Origin: Bog-473 sp963744935
GTDB lineage: Bacteria > Actinomycetota > Acidimicrobiia > Acidimicrobiales > RAAP-2
Length of the DNA: 64,000 nucleotides
NCBI GenBank assembly: GCA_963744935.1
Contig: CAVUVM010000001.1
Span: 434,001 to 498,000 of the forward strand
Direction: 5' to 3'
Position 1 is the first letter of the stretch; each line of letters starts with the position of its first letter. A program made the translations under genes and the position numbers. Shown here one piece after another: positions 17,859 through 26,876 of this stretch. The notes under the pieces were generated by a model. It ran no database searches and was not told the origin of the DNA. It worked only from the letters and a program-made list of their open reading frames with translations.

Positions 17859-19264
17859 ATGTGTCCTGACCGCCTGAGCCCCTTGGACACCTCGTTCCTC
17901 CATATCGAGGACCACGTGTCGCACATGCACATCGCGTCGGTCACGATCTTCGAAGGCCCGCCGCCGCCGTTCGCCGACATCGTCGACATGATCGACGCGA
18001 AGCTCGACCTCGTCCCCCGCTACCGCCAGAAGGTCAAAGCGGTTCCCTTCGAGCTCGGAAGGCCCGTCTGGGTCGACGACCCACACTTCAACATCGATTA
18101 CCACGTACGGCACACCGCTCTCCCCGCGCCCGGCGGGGAGAGCGAGCTGCGAAAGCTGGTCGGGCGCGTGATGGCGCAACAACTCGACCACGCGAAACCC
18201 CTGTGGGAGATCTGGGTCGTTGAGGGCCTCGAGGACAGTCGGTGGGCGATCCTGGCCAAGACGCACCACGCACTGGTGGACGGCGTGTCGGGGACGGACC
18301 TCCTCGCGGTGCTGATGGACCTCAGTGCCGATGCCACGCGTCCGCCCGCTTCAACCTGGGTTCCTCGTCCTGAGCCCTCGGACCTGCAGCTCGTGCTCGA
18401 GGCACTCGAGAACTTCGTGCTCTCGCCCTACGAGCAGGTCCGGGCGGCCCGGGCGCAGACCCGCGCCATCCGCCGCGTGGCGGGGTACGCCATCGAGGTC
18501 GCCAGCGGACTGTTCTCGCTCAGCGGGCTCGTCCGTCCCATGCCGCTGTCAAGCCTGAACGGACCACTCGGCCCGCACCGGCGCTACGCCTGGGCGTCGA
18601 CGTCGGTCGACGACATCAAGCGAGTCCGCAAGGCGTTGGGCGGGACATTCAACGACGTGGTGCTCGCGTGCATCACCAACGGGTTCCGCGAACTGCTCTT
18701 GGCCCGCGACGAAAACGTTGAGCGTGTCGTGCGCACATTGGTACCGGTGTCGATCCGCCCCGCGATGCCGACGGGAAGGCCGTGGGGGACGGCACCTTCG
18801 ACAACAAGGTGTCCGCGATGTTCGCCGAGCTCCCAGTCGATATCGACGACCCCGTGTTGCGGCTTCACACGATCGCCGAGCAGATGAAGGACCTGAAGGA
18901 CTCGAAGCAAGCGCTTGCCGGCGGCGCACTCACCTCCATGTCGGGCTTTGCGCCGCCGATGCTGCTGGCGCTCGGCATGCGTCTGGCCACCCGGGCCGGC
19001 CAGCGCAACGTGAACACGGTCACGACGAACGTGCCCGGTCCACAATTCCCGCTCTATGCGGCCGGCCGGCGGATGATCCGCGCCTTTCCCTATGTCCCGC
19101 TCGGTGGGCAGATGCGCCTTGGCGTCGCCATCTTCTCCTACGACGGCGAGGTCAACTTCGGCATCACGGGTGACTACGACTCGACGCCCGACATCGACGT
19201 GCTCGCCGGTGGCATCGAAGACGGCATGACACAGCTGCTCAAGGCGTGCGATCAGCCCGGATGA
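17859..19264 (+). pseudogene. WS/DGAT-type wax ester synthase/diacylglycerol acyltransferase, frameshifted
   Basis: Two adjacent frames together make one normal-length (about 468-residue) WS/DGAT. The first has the start (GGGAGG then ATG 17859), PLDTSFLHIED and the active-site HHxxxDG (HHALVDG, H136-D141). The second resumes with GDGTFDNKVSAMFAELPV and ends at 19264 with the usual VPGP and GITGDYD motifs. The join needs one added base at about 18762, where CGC CCC GC is followed by GAT in the other frame. The enzyme would esterify fatty acyl-CoA to diacylglycerol or alcohol. With the break the C-terminal half is lost; a sequencing deletion is as likely as real decay. Confidence 0.85.
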
Positions 19265-19276
19265 TCGTGTAGCCCT

Positions 19277-19777
19277 TCACGCCGACGCGGGGCGTGTCGA
19301 CGGCAGGCCGAGCTTGCGGTGGTCCCAGGTGACGGTGCGCTCAACGTGAAGCTTGACCCCGACGCGCTTGTGCAGCATCGCCTCAATGAAAGGCTTGAGC
19401 TCTTCGGTGTACGGCGCGTTGTACCGCTCGAACACGCTCACACCGAGGTTCCACAGCTTTTCGGGATCCTCCACGATCTCAGCCCGCCCCACCAGCTCCA
19501 CCCCACGAAGTTCCTCGTAGTAGTCACCGTCCTCGAAGAGCAATGTCAGGCGAGGGTCGCGGCGCAGGTTCTGCACCTTTTGCGACTTTGCCTTGGTCTC
19601 CACCGTGACACAGCCGTCGAGAAAGCCGTACCACATGGCCACGGCGTGAATGGAGCCGTCGGCCGAGATGGAGCACATAGTCATTGCCCGACGCTCGGCG
19701 AGGAACGACTCGACCTCCTCGGGGGTCATCTGTATAGCCCTGCGCTGATTCACGCCGTGGCCCATCGCCTCGGTCAT
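19277..19777 (-). CDS. Pyridoxamine-5'-phosphate-oxidase-fold protein (probable flavin/F420-binding)
   Basis: A 166-residue split-barrel protein. MTPEEVESFLAERRAMTMCSI followed by AVAMWYGFLDGCVTVETKAKSQKVQNLRRDPRLTLLFED is the pattern of actinobacterial PNPOx-like enzymes, many of which use F420 or FMN and some of which bind haem or biliverdin. The substrate is unknown. It converges with the WS/DGAT gene 12 bases away. ATG 19777 is the longest start; internal ATGs (for example before TPEEVE) are alternatives. Confidence 0.78.
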   Translation of the reverse strand: MTEAMGHGVNQRRAIQMTPEEVESFLAERRAMTMCSISADGSIHAVAMWYGFLDGCVTVETKAKSQKVQNLRRDPRLTLLFEDGDYYEELRGVELVGRAEIVEDPEKLWNLGVSVFERYNAPYTEELKPFIEAMLHKRVGVKLHVERTVTWDHRKLGLPSTRPASA

Positions 19778-19841
19778 CTGACACCTCCCACGTGTGTGCG
19801 ACGGCAGCGTACTGCTGCAGGCGGATAAGACAGCAGTAAGA

Positions 19842-19896
19842 GTTCATCTTCAGAACACTTGTTGGTTACAACGCTTTCACAACACGTTCACCTCAA
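19842..19896 (+). promoter_or_regulatory. PHO-box-like array of 11-bp direct repeats upstream of an OmpR-type regulator
   Basis: The 430 bases between the PNPOx-like gene and the regulator at 20208 include an unusually AT-rich strip. On an 11-base period it contains GTTCATCTTCA (19842), GGTTACAACGC (19864), TTTCACAACAC (19875) and GTTCACCTCAA (19886). GTTCACC units with 11-base spacing are the recognition pattern of PhoP/RegX3-type regulators in actinobacteria. The array sits about 310 bases before the regulator start. The rest (19897-20207) shows no clear gene or hairpin. Confidence 0.4.
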
Positions 19897-20207
19897 TTCC
19901 GTAGCGTGAAGCCCGATGGCGAGCGCTGATCAGCACACGGGTCACGGCGGTCGGGGCCCTCGTTCCAGCCCCGTTGCCGATCGCCATCGCGGCCAGGACG
20001 CCCTGGCCGAAGTCATCATGATCCGACCGGAGCGCTCACACCGCCCCGGGCTCGTCGGATCGTTGGTGACCATGGCGCGGGTTTTCGCCTCCCCGCGTAT
20101 CCAGGCGACGCCGGCGCGCACACCCCCCCGTCCGCCGTCGTCGCCTGCCTCTCTCTGCGCCCTTCATCCCCGGGTTCCCCACGACGCTGCCTGAGGGGGG
20201 AACGAAC

Positions 20208-20954
20208 GTGGTGATCGCGAACGCACAGGCCGCCGCGGGCCGGCCGACACCCGGCGGTCCGCCGCGCGACAACCGTCCCCTCGTGCTGGTCGTCGACGAC
20301 GAGGAGTCCTACCGTCAGGCGTTGGCCTCGGGGCTCACGCGTGAGGGCTTCACGGTCGAGGCCGCGGGCGACGGCCACGAGGCGCTGCGCCTCTTCCATC
20401 GCGTGCACCCCGACCTCGTGTTGCTCGACGTCATGCTGCCCGACCAGTCCGGGATCGAGATCTGCCAGCAGATGCGCAGCTTGAAGCCGGTACCGATCAT
20501 CATGGTGACGGCGCGCGACTCCGAAGTGGACATCGTCCTCGGACTCGAGCTCGGCGCGAGTGACTACGTGGCCAAGCCCTTCCGCTTGCGCGAGCTGGTC
20601 GCGCGCATGCGAGCCGTGTTGCGGCGTGGGGTGGCCGTCGCGGAGCACCACGAGGAGGTCCTCACCGTCGGCCCGGTCCGCCTCGATGCTGGCCGCCGCG
20701 AGGTGATGGTCAACGAGAACCCCGTCGACCTTTCCCGCAAGGAATTCGACCTCCTCGCCCTGCTGATGTCGCACAGCGGCCAGGTGGTCACGCGTGACTG
20801 GTGCATCGACCGGTTGTGGTGGGACCAGGAGCTGACCGACACGCGGACCCTCGACACGCACATCAAGCGTCTGCGTCGCAAGGTCGAACCCGATCCGGCC
20901 AATCCCCGCCACCTGGTCACCGTGCGAGGGGTCGGGTTCCGCTTCGAGGCGTAG
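20208..20954 (+). CDS. OmpR/PhoB-family response regulator (orphan, RegX3/PhoP-like)
   Basis: A 248-residue regulator with a 24-residue Pro/Gly-rich lead, then a receiver domain (DDE at 30-32, phospho-acceptor Asp74 in LLDVMLPDQSG, K in VAKPF) and a winged helix ending in RTLDTHIKRLRRKVEPDP and the wing VRGVGFRFEA. Two tandem GTG codons (20208, 20211) are candidate starts. No histidine kinase gene is adjacent, so the cognate sensor lies elsewhere. PHO-box-like repeats upstream would fit a phosphate-type regulator, but specificity cannot be read from the protein alone. Confidence 0.88.
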   Translation: MVIANAQAAAGRPTPGGPPRDNRPLVLVVDDEESYRQALASGLTREGFTVEAAGDGHEALRLFHRVHPDLVLLDVMLPDQSGIEICQQMRSLKPVPIIMVTARDSEVDIVLGLELGASDYVAKPFRLRELVARMRAVLRRGVAVAEHHEEVLTVGPVRLDAGRREVMVNENPVDLSRKEFDLLALLMSHSGQVVTRDWCIDRLWWDQELTDTRTLDTHIKRLRRKVEPDPANPRHLVTVRGVGFRFEA

Positions 20955-20992
20955 CCGAGCACGAACGTCCGTTCCCGCTCTACATTGAGCGG

Positions 20993-21451
20993 ATGCGCAC
21001 AGGCGACGTCGTCCCCGATTTCGAGCTGCCCGACCAGACGGGCACGCCTCGTACCCTCAGCAGCTTCCTCGCCAACGGGCCGGTTGTGCTGTTCTTTTAT
21101 CCGGCGGCAATGACCTATGGCTGCACCAAGGAGAGCTGCCACTTCCGGGACCTGGCGGCCGAGTTCGCCGAGGTGGGCGCGCAGCCCGTCGGCATCAGTG
21201 CCGACGCGGTCGAAAAGCAGAAGCAGTTCGACGAGAAGGAGTCGCTCGGGTTCCCCCTGCTGTCGGATCCCGATCGCGTCGTGGCGACGCAGCTCGGCGC
21301 CAAGCGCGGTGTGAGCTTCTTGCCGAACAAGCGGATGACGTTCGTGATCGGCACCGACCGCACGCTCCTCGACGTGATCCATAGCGAGTTCTCCATGGGC
21401 TCCCATGCGGACAAGGCGCTCGCCCTCTTGAAGGCGCGCCGCGCTGCCTGA
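20993..21451 (+). CDS. bcp: Peroxiredoxin, Bcp/PrxQ type
   Basis: A 152-residue thiol peroxidase. Peroxidatic Cys44 and resolving Cys49 lie in YGCTKESCHFRD, the five-residue spacing of the Bcp/PrxQ class; the usual Pro before Gly is Tyr here. It reduces hydroperoxides using thioredoxin, and trxA/trxB lie elsewhere in the window. ATG 20993 starts MRTGDVVPDFELPDQTG; the longer upstream frame overlaps the regulator. Its last codons overlap the probable start of the next gene. Confidence 0.9.
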   Translation: MRTGDVVPDFELPDQTGTPRTLSSFLANGPVVLFFYPAAMTYGCTKESCHFRDLAAEFAEVGAQPVGISADAVEKQKQFDEKESLGFPLLSDPDRVVATQLGAKRGVSFLPNKRMTFVIGTDRTLLDVIHSEFSMGSHADKALALLKARRAA

Positions 21452-22265
21452 GCGCACCGTCGTCATCACCGGGGCCGCGTCGGGCATCGGCGCCGCCACC
21501 GCGGCGCGTCTCACGGCGTCGGGCTGGCACGTCGTCGGCGTCGACAAGGACGAGACCGACGTGGTGGCGGACTTGGCCACCCCCGAGGGTCGGCACCGTG
21601 CCGTCGCCGAGGCATCCGAGCGCTGTGGCGGGTCACTGGCCGGCATCGTGACCTGCGCCGGCGTGGCGGGAGCACCCAACCGGGCGGGATCGTTGCTGGC
21701 CGCCGTGAACTACTTCGGCACCGTCGAGGTGCTCGAGGGCCTGCGACCGCTGCTCACCCAAGGCGGCGCGGCGGTCGCGATCAGCTCGAACTCGACCACG
21801 GTGCAGCCGGCCATACCAGCCGACCTCGTCGAAGCCTGCCTCGACCACGACGCCGTGCGCAGCGCCGAGATCGCCGACGCGCGGGGCTCGCTCGTGGCCT
21901 ATCCGGCAACCAAGCTGGCAGTGGCGCACTGGGTGCGCCGCAACGCGACGGGCCCGGCCTGGGCCGGCTCGGGACTGCGCCTCAATGCCATTGCTCCCGG
22001 CATGATCGACACGCCGATGGTCGCAGGCATGCGCGCCGACGCGGAGACGGCTCCGTTGCTCGACATGCTGCCCATCCCCGTCGGGCGGGCGGGCCGGCCC
22101 GAGGAGATCGCCGCGCTGGTGGAGTTCCTACTGGGTCCAGATGCCGCGTTCTTCTGCGGTTCGGTGGTGTTCTGCGACGGGGGAAGCGACGCCTTGTTGC
22201 GCACGCGCGATTGGCCCGCCGCATGGGACATCTCCGTGCGCGATCTGGGTCAACAGCTCTCCTGA
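21444..22265 (+). CDS. Short-chain dehydrogenase/reductase (3-alpha-HSD/carbonyl reductase-like)
   Basis: A classical SDR: cofactor motif TGAASGIG near residue 9, NNAG equivalent CAG, Ser in AISSNS, catalytic Tyr153-x-x-x-Lys157 (YPATK) and a C-terminal FCDGGSDALLR. The VGVDK-DLA region and overall layout resemble 3-alpha-hydroxysteroid dehydrogenase/carbonyl reductase. The frame is closed by a stop at 21429, and no ATG, GTG or TTG precedes the cofactor motif. CTG 21444 is the only reasonable start and gives MPERTVVITGAASGIG, overlapping the peroxiredoxin stop by eight bases. Starting at 21561 instead would delete the nucleotide-binding site. Confidence 0.78.
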   Translation: MPERTVVITGAASGIGAATAARLTASGWHVVGVDKDETDVVADLATPEGRHRAVAEASERCGGSLAGIVTCAGVAGAPNRAGSLLAAVNYFGTVEVLEGLRPLLTQGGAAVAISSNSTTVQPAIPADLVEACLDHDAVRSAEIADARGSLVAYPATKLAVAHWVRRNATGPAWAGSGLRLNAIAPGMIDTPMVAGMRADAETAPLLDMLPIPVGRAGRPEEIAALVEFLLGPDAAFFCGSVVFCDGGSDALLRTRDWPAAWDISVRDLGQQLS

Positions 22266-22315
22266 AGAGCCCGCCTCAGCAAGCTGGCCCGAGGCGCCAA
22301 CCGTAGGCTGCTGCC

Positions 22316-23560
22316 ATGCCCGGCCGGATCCTCGTGGACACCGCCGCGCTGCGGGAGAGCCGTGAGTTCCGGCTCCTCTTCATAGGTCAGCTCATCTCCA
22401 CACTGGGGAATCAGCTGACCGTCGTGGCCATCCCCTTCCAGGTCTACTCCATGACCCGGTCGTCGCTGCAGGTCGGCGCGATCAGCCTGGCGCAGCTCAT
22501 CCCCTTCGTTGCCGGGGCGCTGTGGGCGGGGCCAGTGGGCGACACCATGGACCGCCGGCGCATCATGGTGTGGACGGCGGTCGCGCTGACGCTGACCAGC
22601 GGTGCCATGGCGGTCAACGCCGCTGCGGCACATCCCTCTTTGGTCGTGCTCTACATCGTCAGCTCGCTGGCCGCCGGATTGATGGGGTTCTCCAACACCG
22701 CCCGCATGGCCTCGGTCCCGGGCATGGTCGACCGGCGGCACCTCACGGCGGCTCTCGCCATGACGCAGGTCATCTTCCAGGTCGGCGTCGTCGTGGGACC
22801 GGCGCTCTCGGGAGTCCTGCTTGGCATCGGGCTGCCGCTTGTCTATTCCCTCGACGCACTGTCCTTCGTCGTGGCCTTGGTCGCCTCCGCCATGCTGAAG
22901 CCGATCCCGCCCTCCGAGCACGCCAGCCGACTCTCACCGTGGCAGTCCACTCTGGAGGGCTGGCGTTACGTGCGCTCGCGCCAGGCCTTGCAGGGCGTGT
23001 ACCTGATCGACGTCAACGCCATGGTGTTCGGCATGCCCCGCGCCCTCTTCCCCGCCATGGCGGAGTCCGTGTTCGGCGGCGGGACCATCACGCTGGGCTT
23101 CCTCTACGCCGCCCCCGGCGTGGGCGCGCTCATCGGCGCCGCGACGACCGGGTGGGTGGCCAACCTGCGGCGGCAGGGCTGGGCCGTCATTCTCGCGGTC
23201 TCGGTGTGGGGGCTCGCCATCGCCCTCTTCGGGCTGGTCGACACCCTGTGGGTCGCCCTCGTCCTCTTGGCCATCGCAGGGTGGGCCGATGTGATCTCGG
23301 CCGTCCTGCGCAACACGATGCTGCAGGCTTCCATCCCCGAGCGCTTCCGGAGCAGGATGTCGTCCATTCAGATGGCGGTGGTGCAGGGCGGCCCGCGCCT
23401 CGGTGACATGGAGTCGGGCACCGTGGCCACCTTGACCAGCGTGGAGTTCTCTGTCGTCTCCGGTGGTCTTGCCTGCATCGTGGGCGCCGCCGTCATCGGT
23501 GCCCTCTTGCCCGCCTTCCGTCACCACGTCGCCGGTGAGATCGACGACGCCCCCGTATGA
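22316..23560 (+). CDS. MFS transporter (EntS/MFS_3-like exporter)
   Basis: A 414-residue protein with about 12 membrane segments. The N-terminal RLLFIGQLISTLGNQLTVVAIPFQVY and the loop GPVGDTMDRRRIM are typical of the EntS-like branch that exports siderophores or drugs. It starts at ATG 22316, 50 bases after the SDR. No siderophore genes are nearby, so the substrate is open. The deacetylase gene begins seven bases after its stop. Confidence 0.87.
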   Translation: MPGRILVDTAALRESREFRLLFIGQLISTLGNQLTVVAIPFQVYSMTRSSLQVGAISLAQLIPFVAGALWAGPVGDTMDRRRIMVWTAVALTLTSGAMAVNAAAAHPSLVVLYIVSSLAAGLMGFSNTARMASVPGMVDRRHLTAALAMTQVIFQVGVVVGPALSGVLLGIGLPLVYSLDALSFVVALVASAMLKPIPPSEHASRLSPWQSTLEGWRYVRSRQALQGVYLIDVNAMVFGMPRALFPAMAESVFGGGTITLGFLYAAPGVGALIGAATTGWVANLRRQGWAVILAVSVWGLAIALFGLVDTLWVALVLLAIAGWADVISAVLRNTMLQASIPERFRSRMSSIQMAVVQGGPRLGDMESGTVATLTSVEFSVVSGGLACIVGAAVIGALLPAFRHHVAGEIDDAPV

Positions 23561-23567
23561 TCCGTGC

Positions 23568-24338
23568 GTGCACGACACCTTTGAAGAACCGACCTGGGGT
23601 GAGGTCGCGCCGGACGCCTTCACCCGAATCGTCGTCGTCTCCCCCCACTTCGACGACGCCGCCATGGGAGCCGGACACCTCCTCGCCAGCTACGACGACA
23701 CGGCCGTCGTCACGGTGCTTGCCGGGCGGCCGCCGGCGTACCCCGCCGAGCCATCGGAATGGGATGCGCTCGGCGGGTTCAAGGCCGGCGACGACGTCGT
23801 GGCGGTGCGACGCGAGGAGGATGTCGCCGCCATGGGGGTCCTCGAGTCGCGCTACGAATGGCTCGACTTCTCCGACCACCAGTACCTCGCGCCGAAGGAT
23901 CGACCGAAGCCGAGCGAGGTGGCGCCGGTCTTGGCCGAAACCATCGCCCGGCTCAATCCGACATCGGTGTTCTTTCCGATGGGCCTGGCCAACCCCGACC
24001 ACGTCATGGTCCACGACGCGTGCCTCGAAGTCATGGCGGCGCAACCGGCGCGCACGTGGTTCTGCTACGAGGACCACGGGTACAAACATCTGCCCGGCAT
24101 GCTGGCGTGGCGCGTGGCGAAGCTGCTGCGCTCCCGACCTTGGCCCACGCCCGCCATCGTCCCGCACGTACCCGACGAGGAGCGGAAGCGCCAGGCCATC
24201 TGGTGCTACACGTCACAGATCCCCCCGCTCGAGCGCGATCACGCGTTGACCGCGCGTCTGGAGGGTCGTGTTCCCGAGCAGTTCTGGCGTCTGGCCCCAC
24301 CCCCACGCGGGTGGGAGGGCCTGGGCGACCTCGTCTGA
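23568..24338 (+). CDS. PIG-L/LmbE-family deacetylase
   Basis: A 256-residue zinc hydrolase of the LmbE fold. The metal motif is SPHFDDAAMGAG (usually PHPDDE), and NPDHVMVHDACLE carries the second histidine pair. Family members remove acetyl groups from N-acetylglucosamine conjugates (MshB, Mca in mycothiol metabolism; antibiotic and lipid pathways). Phe for Pro in PHPDD and Ala for Glu after it make this a divergent member, so the substrate is uncertain. GTG 23568 is chosen because the longer frame overlaps the transporter gene. Confidence 0.82.
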   Translation: MHDTFEEPTWGEVAPDAFTRIVVVSPHFDDAAMGAGHLLASYDDTAVVTVLAGRPPAYPAEPSEWDALGGFKAGDDVVAVRREEDVAAMGVLESRYEWLDFSDHQYLAPKDRPKPSEVAPVLAETIARLNPTSVFFPMGLANPDHVMVHDACLEVMAAQPARTWFCYEDHGYKHLPGMLAWRVAKLLRSRPWPTPAIVPHVPDEERKRQAIWCYTSQIPPLERDHALTARLEGRVPEQFWRLAPPPRGWEGLGDLV

Positions 24339-24447
24339 CCACTCCTGCGGGATCGGCGGGAGGTCGACACCGCCAGTTGGGCTTTATTCCCACAAGTCGG
24401 GACGTTCAGCCCTAGCGACACGGTCAACCGAGGTGCAGGATCGCAAG

Positions 24448-24783
24448 GTGGTCATGTACATAGACCTCCTGACGCGGGCCCTTGGCAAAGGTGAGGAAGG
24501 GCACAGGTCCCACGACCTGTTGATGGCCGACCTCGTACACTCCCGGGCCAGGCTTGGTGTGACGAACGGGGCAACCCCTGTCGCCGAAGCCCTGGCCCGG
24601 GAGCTTTCCTACGACGGCGCGCTCATCAGGCTCTGTGAGGCCCTCGAGGTCCCGGCCACACCGGACCGGTTCGCCAACCCTGAGCACGAGCGGTCCCGGC
24701 TCGAGCGCGAGCTCGCCGAGCGCGGCGTCGTGCTCCCGCCCGAGCACGCACTCAGGACCCAGCCGGAGAACCAGCCGGCCTGA
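24448..24783 (+). CDS. Small hypothetical protein
   Basis: A protein of about 111 residues starting at GTG 24448 (or ATG 24454), behind GCAGGA. It is helical and acidic and has no membrane segment: MYIDLLTRALGKGEEG, then LVHSRARLGV, LARELSYDGALIRLCEALEV and a C-terminal SRLERELAERGVVLPP. I do not recognise a family. It lies 43 bases before the polymerase gene on the same strand. Codon use looks like that of its neighbours. Confidence 0.55.
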   Translation: MVMYIDLLTRALGKGEEGHRSHDLLMADLVHSRARLGVTNGATPVAEALARELSYDGALIRLCEALEVPATPDRFANPEHERSRLERELAERGVVLPPEHALRTQPENQPA

Positions 24784-24826
24784 GCGGACGGCGCCCGCGC
24801 AGGCGGTCGTCAGTAGAGTCCAGACG

Positions 24827-25848
24827 GTGCCCGGGGAGGACGAACGCTTCGTGGAGGTCGACGGCCGCGAGCTCCGCATCTCCCGGCCCGACAAGGTGTA
24901 CTTCCCCGGTCTCGGCGCGACAAAGTCCGACCTCGTCACCTATTACCTCGAGATCGGCGACCACCTGCTCAACACCGCCCGCGGGCGGCCGGCGATGTTG
25001 CAGCGCTTCCCCGACGGCGCGACGGGCAAGTCCTTCTACCAAAAGCGCATCCCGGCCGGTGCCCCCGACTGGCTGCAGTCCACCATCGTGTCGACGCCCA
25101 ACGGCACGACCTCCAACGCGCTCGTCGTCGCCGACCTGGCGCACGTCATCTGGGCCGTGAACGTCGGCTGCCTCGGGCTCCACCTCTGGCCGTACCTGGC
25201 CGCCGACCCCGCGCACGCCGACGAGCTGCGCATCGACCTCGACCCGACGAAGAGCATCGGCTTCGACGAGGTGCGCACCACCGCGCTGCGGTGTCGTGAC
25301 CTCCTCGAGGAGCTCGGCCTCAGGGGCTACCCCAAGACCACGGGCAGCCACGGCCTGCACGTCTATCTCCGCCTGGAACCACGCTGGGACTCGGTGCAGG
25401 TCCGCGCCGGTGCCCTGGCGCTGGCCCGCGAGCTCGAGCGCCGGTTTCCCGACGACATCACGGCCAACTGGTGGAAGGAGGAGCGCGGGAGCCGAGTCTT
25501 CGTCGACTTCAACCAGAACGCGCCGCACAAGACGGTGTTCGGTGCCTGGTTCGCGCGCCCCGCACCGGCGGCCAGGTCTCGACCCCGCTCTCGTGGGAAG
25601 AGGTGGAGTCCGTCGTCCCCGACGATCTCACCATCTCGACGGTGCCCGAACTGGTGCGGCGGCGAGGCGACCCGTGGGCCGATATCGCGACGCGCCCACA
25701 GTCACTCGAGCCCCTGCTCGAGCTGGCGGTGCGGGACCGCGAGGCCGGCCTCCACGATGCGCCGTGGCCACCCCAGTACCCCAAGATGCCCGACGAGCCG
25801 ACACGCGTGGCACCCAGCCGTGCCAAGAAGGACTCGCGAGGGGGGTGA
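24827..25848 (+). pseudogene. LigD-like polymerase/primase domain protein, frameshifted
   Basis: About 340 residues matching the stand-alone polymerase domain of LigD: RPDKVYFPGLGATKSDLV, the metal pair D137-x-D139 in RIDLDP, TGSHGLHVYL, and FVDFNQNAPHKTVFGAW. After Trp241 the frame is wrong, and the expected QVSTPLSWEEVESVVPDDLTI continues one base earlier. One missing G at about 25549 (CTGGTT instead of CTGGGTT) restores the full length. The domain adds ribo- or deoxynucleotides during end joining. The start is GTG 24827. It overlaps the PHP gene by one base. No Ku gene is seen in the window. Confidence 0.85.
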
Positions 25849-26876
25849 TGATGGAGCCGCTTGACGCGCTCAACCAGGTCGCGTTCCGCCTGGAGCGCAG
25901 TGGCGCCGACACCTACAAGGTGCGGGCGTTCCGCCACGCTGCCCGCGCCATCGCAGCGGTGCCGCGCGAGGAGTTGGAGTCGCTCGCCGCAGCGGGCCGG
26001 CTCCAGAGCATCGAGGGCGTTGGCAAGTCGACGGCGCAGGTGATCGCCGAGGCCTTGCGCGGCGACACCCCCGCCTATCTGGACAAGCTGGACGAGGAAC
26101 CAGAGGACCTCGTGCTCGACGGCCCGGCTGCAGCGCTCCTCGAGTCCTTGCGCGGCGACTGTCACTCGCACTCCGACTGGTCCGACGGGGGAAGCCCCAT
26201 CCTCGAGATGGCTGAGGCCGCCCGCGCCCTCGGCCGTGAGTACCTGGTCCTGACCGATCACAGCGCGCGCTTGACCGTGGCCCACGGCCTGAACGAGGAG
26301 CGGATGCGCGAACAGCTCGACGTGGTGCGCGGGCTGAACGAGCAACTGGCACCGTTCCGCATCCTCACGGGCATGGAGGTCGACATCTTGGAGGATGGCT
26401 CGCTCGACCTCGATCTCGAGCTCTTGGGAGAGCTCGACGTGGTGGTCGCCAGCGTGCACTCGAAGCTGCGCATGGACGAGCCCCAGATGACGGCGCGCAT
26501 GCTGGCCGCCATCGAGAGCCCGCACTCCGACATCCTCGGCCACTGCACCGGCCGCCTGATCACGGGCCGGGGCCGTCCGCAGTCGTCCTTCGACGCCGAC
26601 GCGGTCTTCACGGCCTGCGCGCGTACCGGCACGGCGGTCGAGATCAACTCGCGCCCCGAACGCCAGGATCCTCCGGAGGATCTCCTGCGCCAGGCGGTGG
26701 AGCTCGGCTGCTCCTTCGCCATCGACACCGACGCGCACGCCCCTGGACAGCTCGAGTGGCTCGGCCGCGGCTGCCGGAATGCCGTCGCCGCCGGCGTCCC
26801 CTCCGAGCGTGTCGTCAACCGCGGCACGGCCGACGAGCTGGTGGCCTGGGCCGGCGAGCACGGGGCGGCGGCATGA
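25848..26876 (+). CDS. PHP-domain phosphoesterase with PolX-like helix-hairpin-helix domain
   Basis: A 342-residue protein resembling bacterial PolX without its polymerase palm. Residues 1-80 form a helix-hairpin-helix region (IEGVGKSTAQVIAEAL). The PHP phosphoesterase follows with metal ligands HSHSDWSDG (His106, His108, Asp110), LTDHS, GMEVDI, SVHSKL, HCTGR and DTDAHA. Such domains act as 3'-5' exonucleases or remove 3'-phosphates. The start overlaps the polymerase stop (TGATG), and its own stop overlaps the ligase start (ATGA). The three form an apparent end-joining operon: fill-in, end cleaning, sealing. Confidence 0.88.
   Translation: MMEPLDALNQVAFRLERSGADTYKVRAFRHAARAIAAVPREELESLAAAGRLQSIEGVGKSTAQVIAEALRGDTPAYLDKLDEEPEDLVLDGPAAALLESLRGDCHSHSDWSDGGSPILEMAEAARALGREYLVLTDHSARLTVAHGLNEERMREQLDVVRGLNEQLAPFRILTGMEVDILEDGSLDLDLELLGELDVVVASVHSKLRMDEPQMTARMLAAIESPHSDILGHCTGRLITGRGRPQSSFDADAVFTACARTGTAVEINSRPERQDPPEDLLRQAVELGCSFAIDTDAHAPGQLEWLGRGCRNAVAAGVPSERVVNRGTADELVAWAGEHGAAA

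Noticed and set aside
19916..20194. 92-codon frame upstream of the OmpR-type regulator
   Set aside because: Pro/Arg-rich, no recognisable feature, no good ribosome site; more likely leader sequence.
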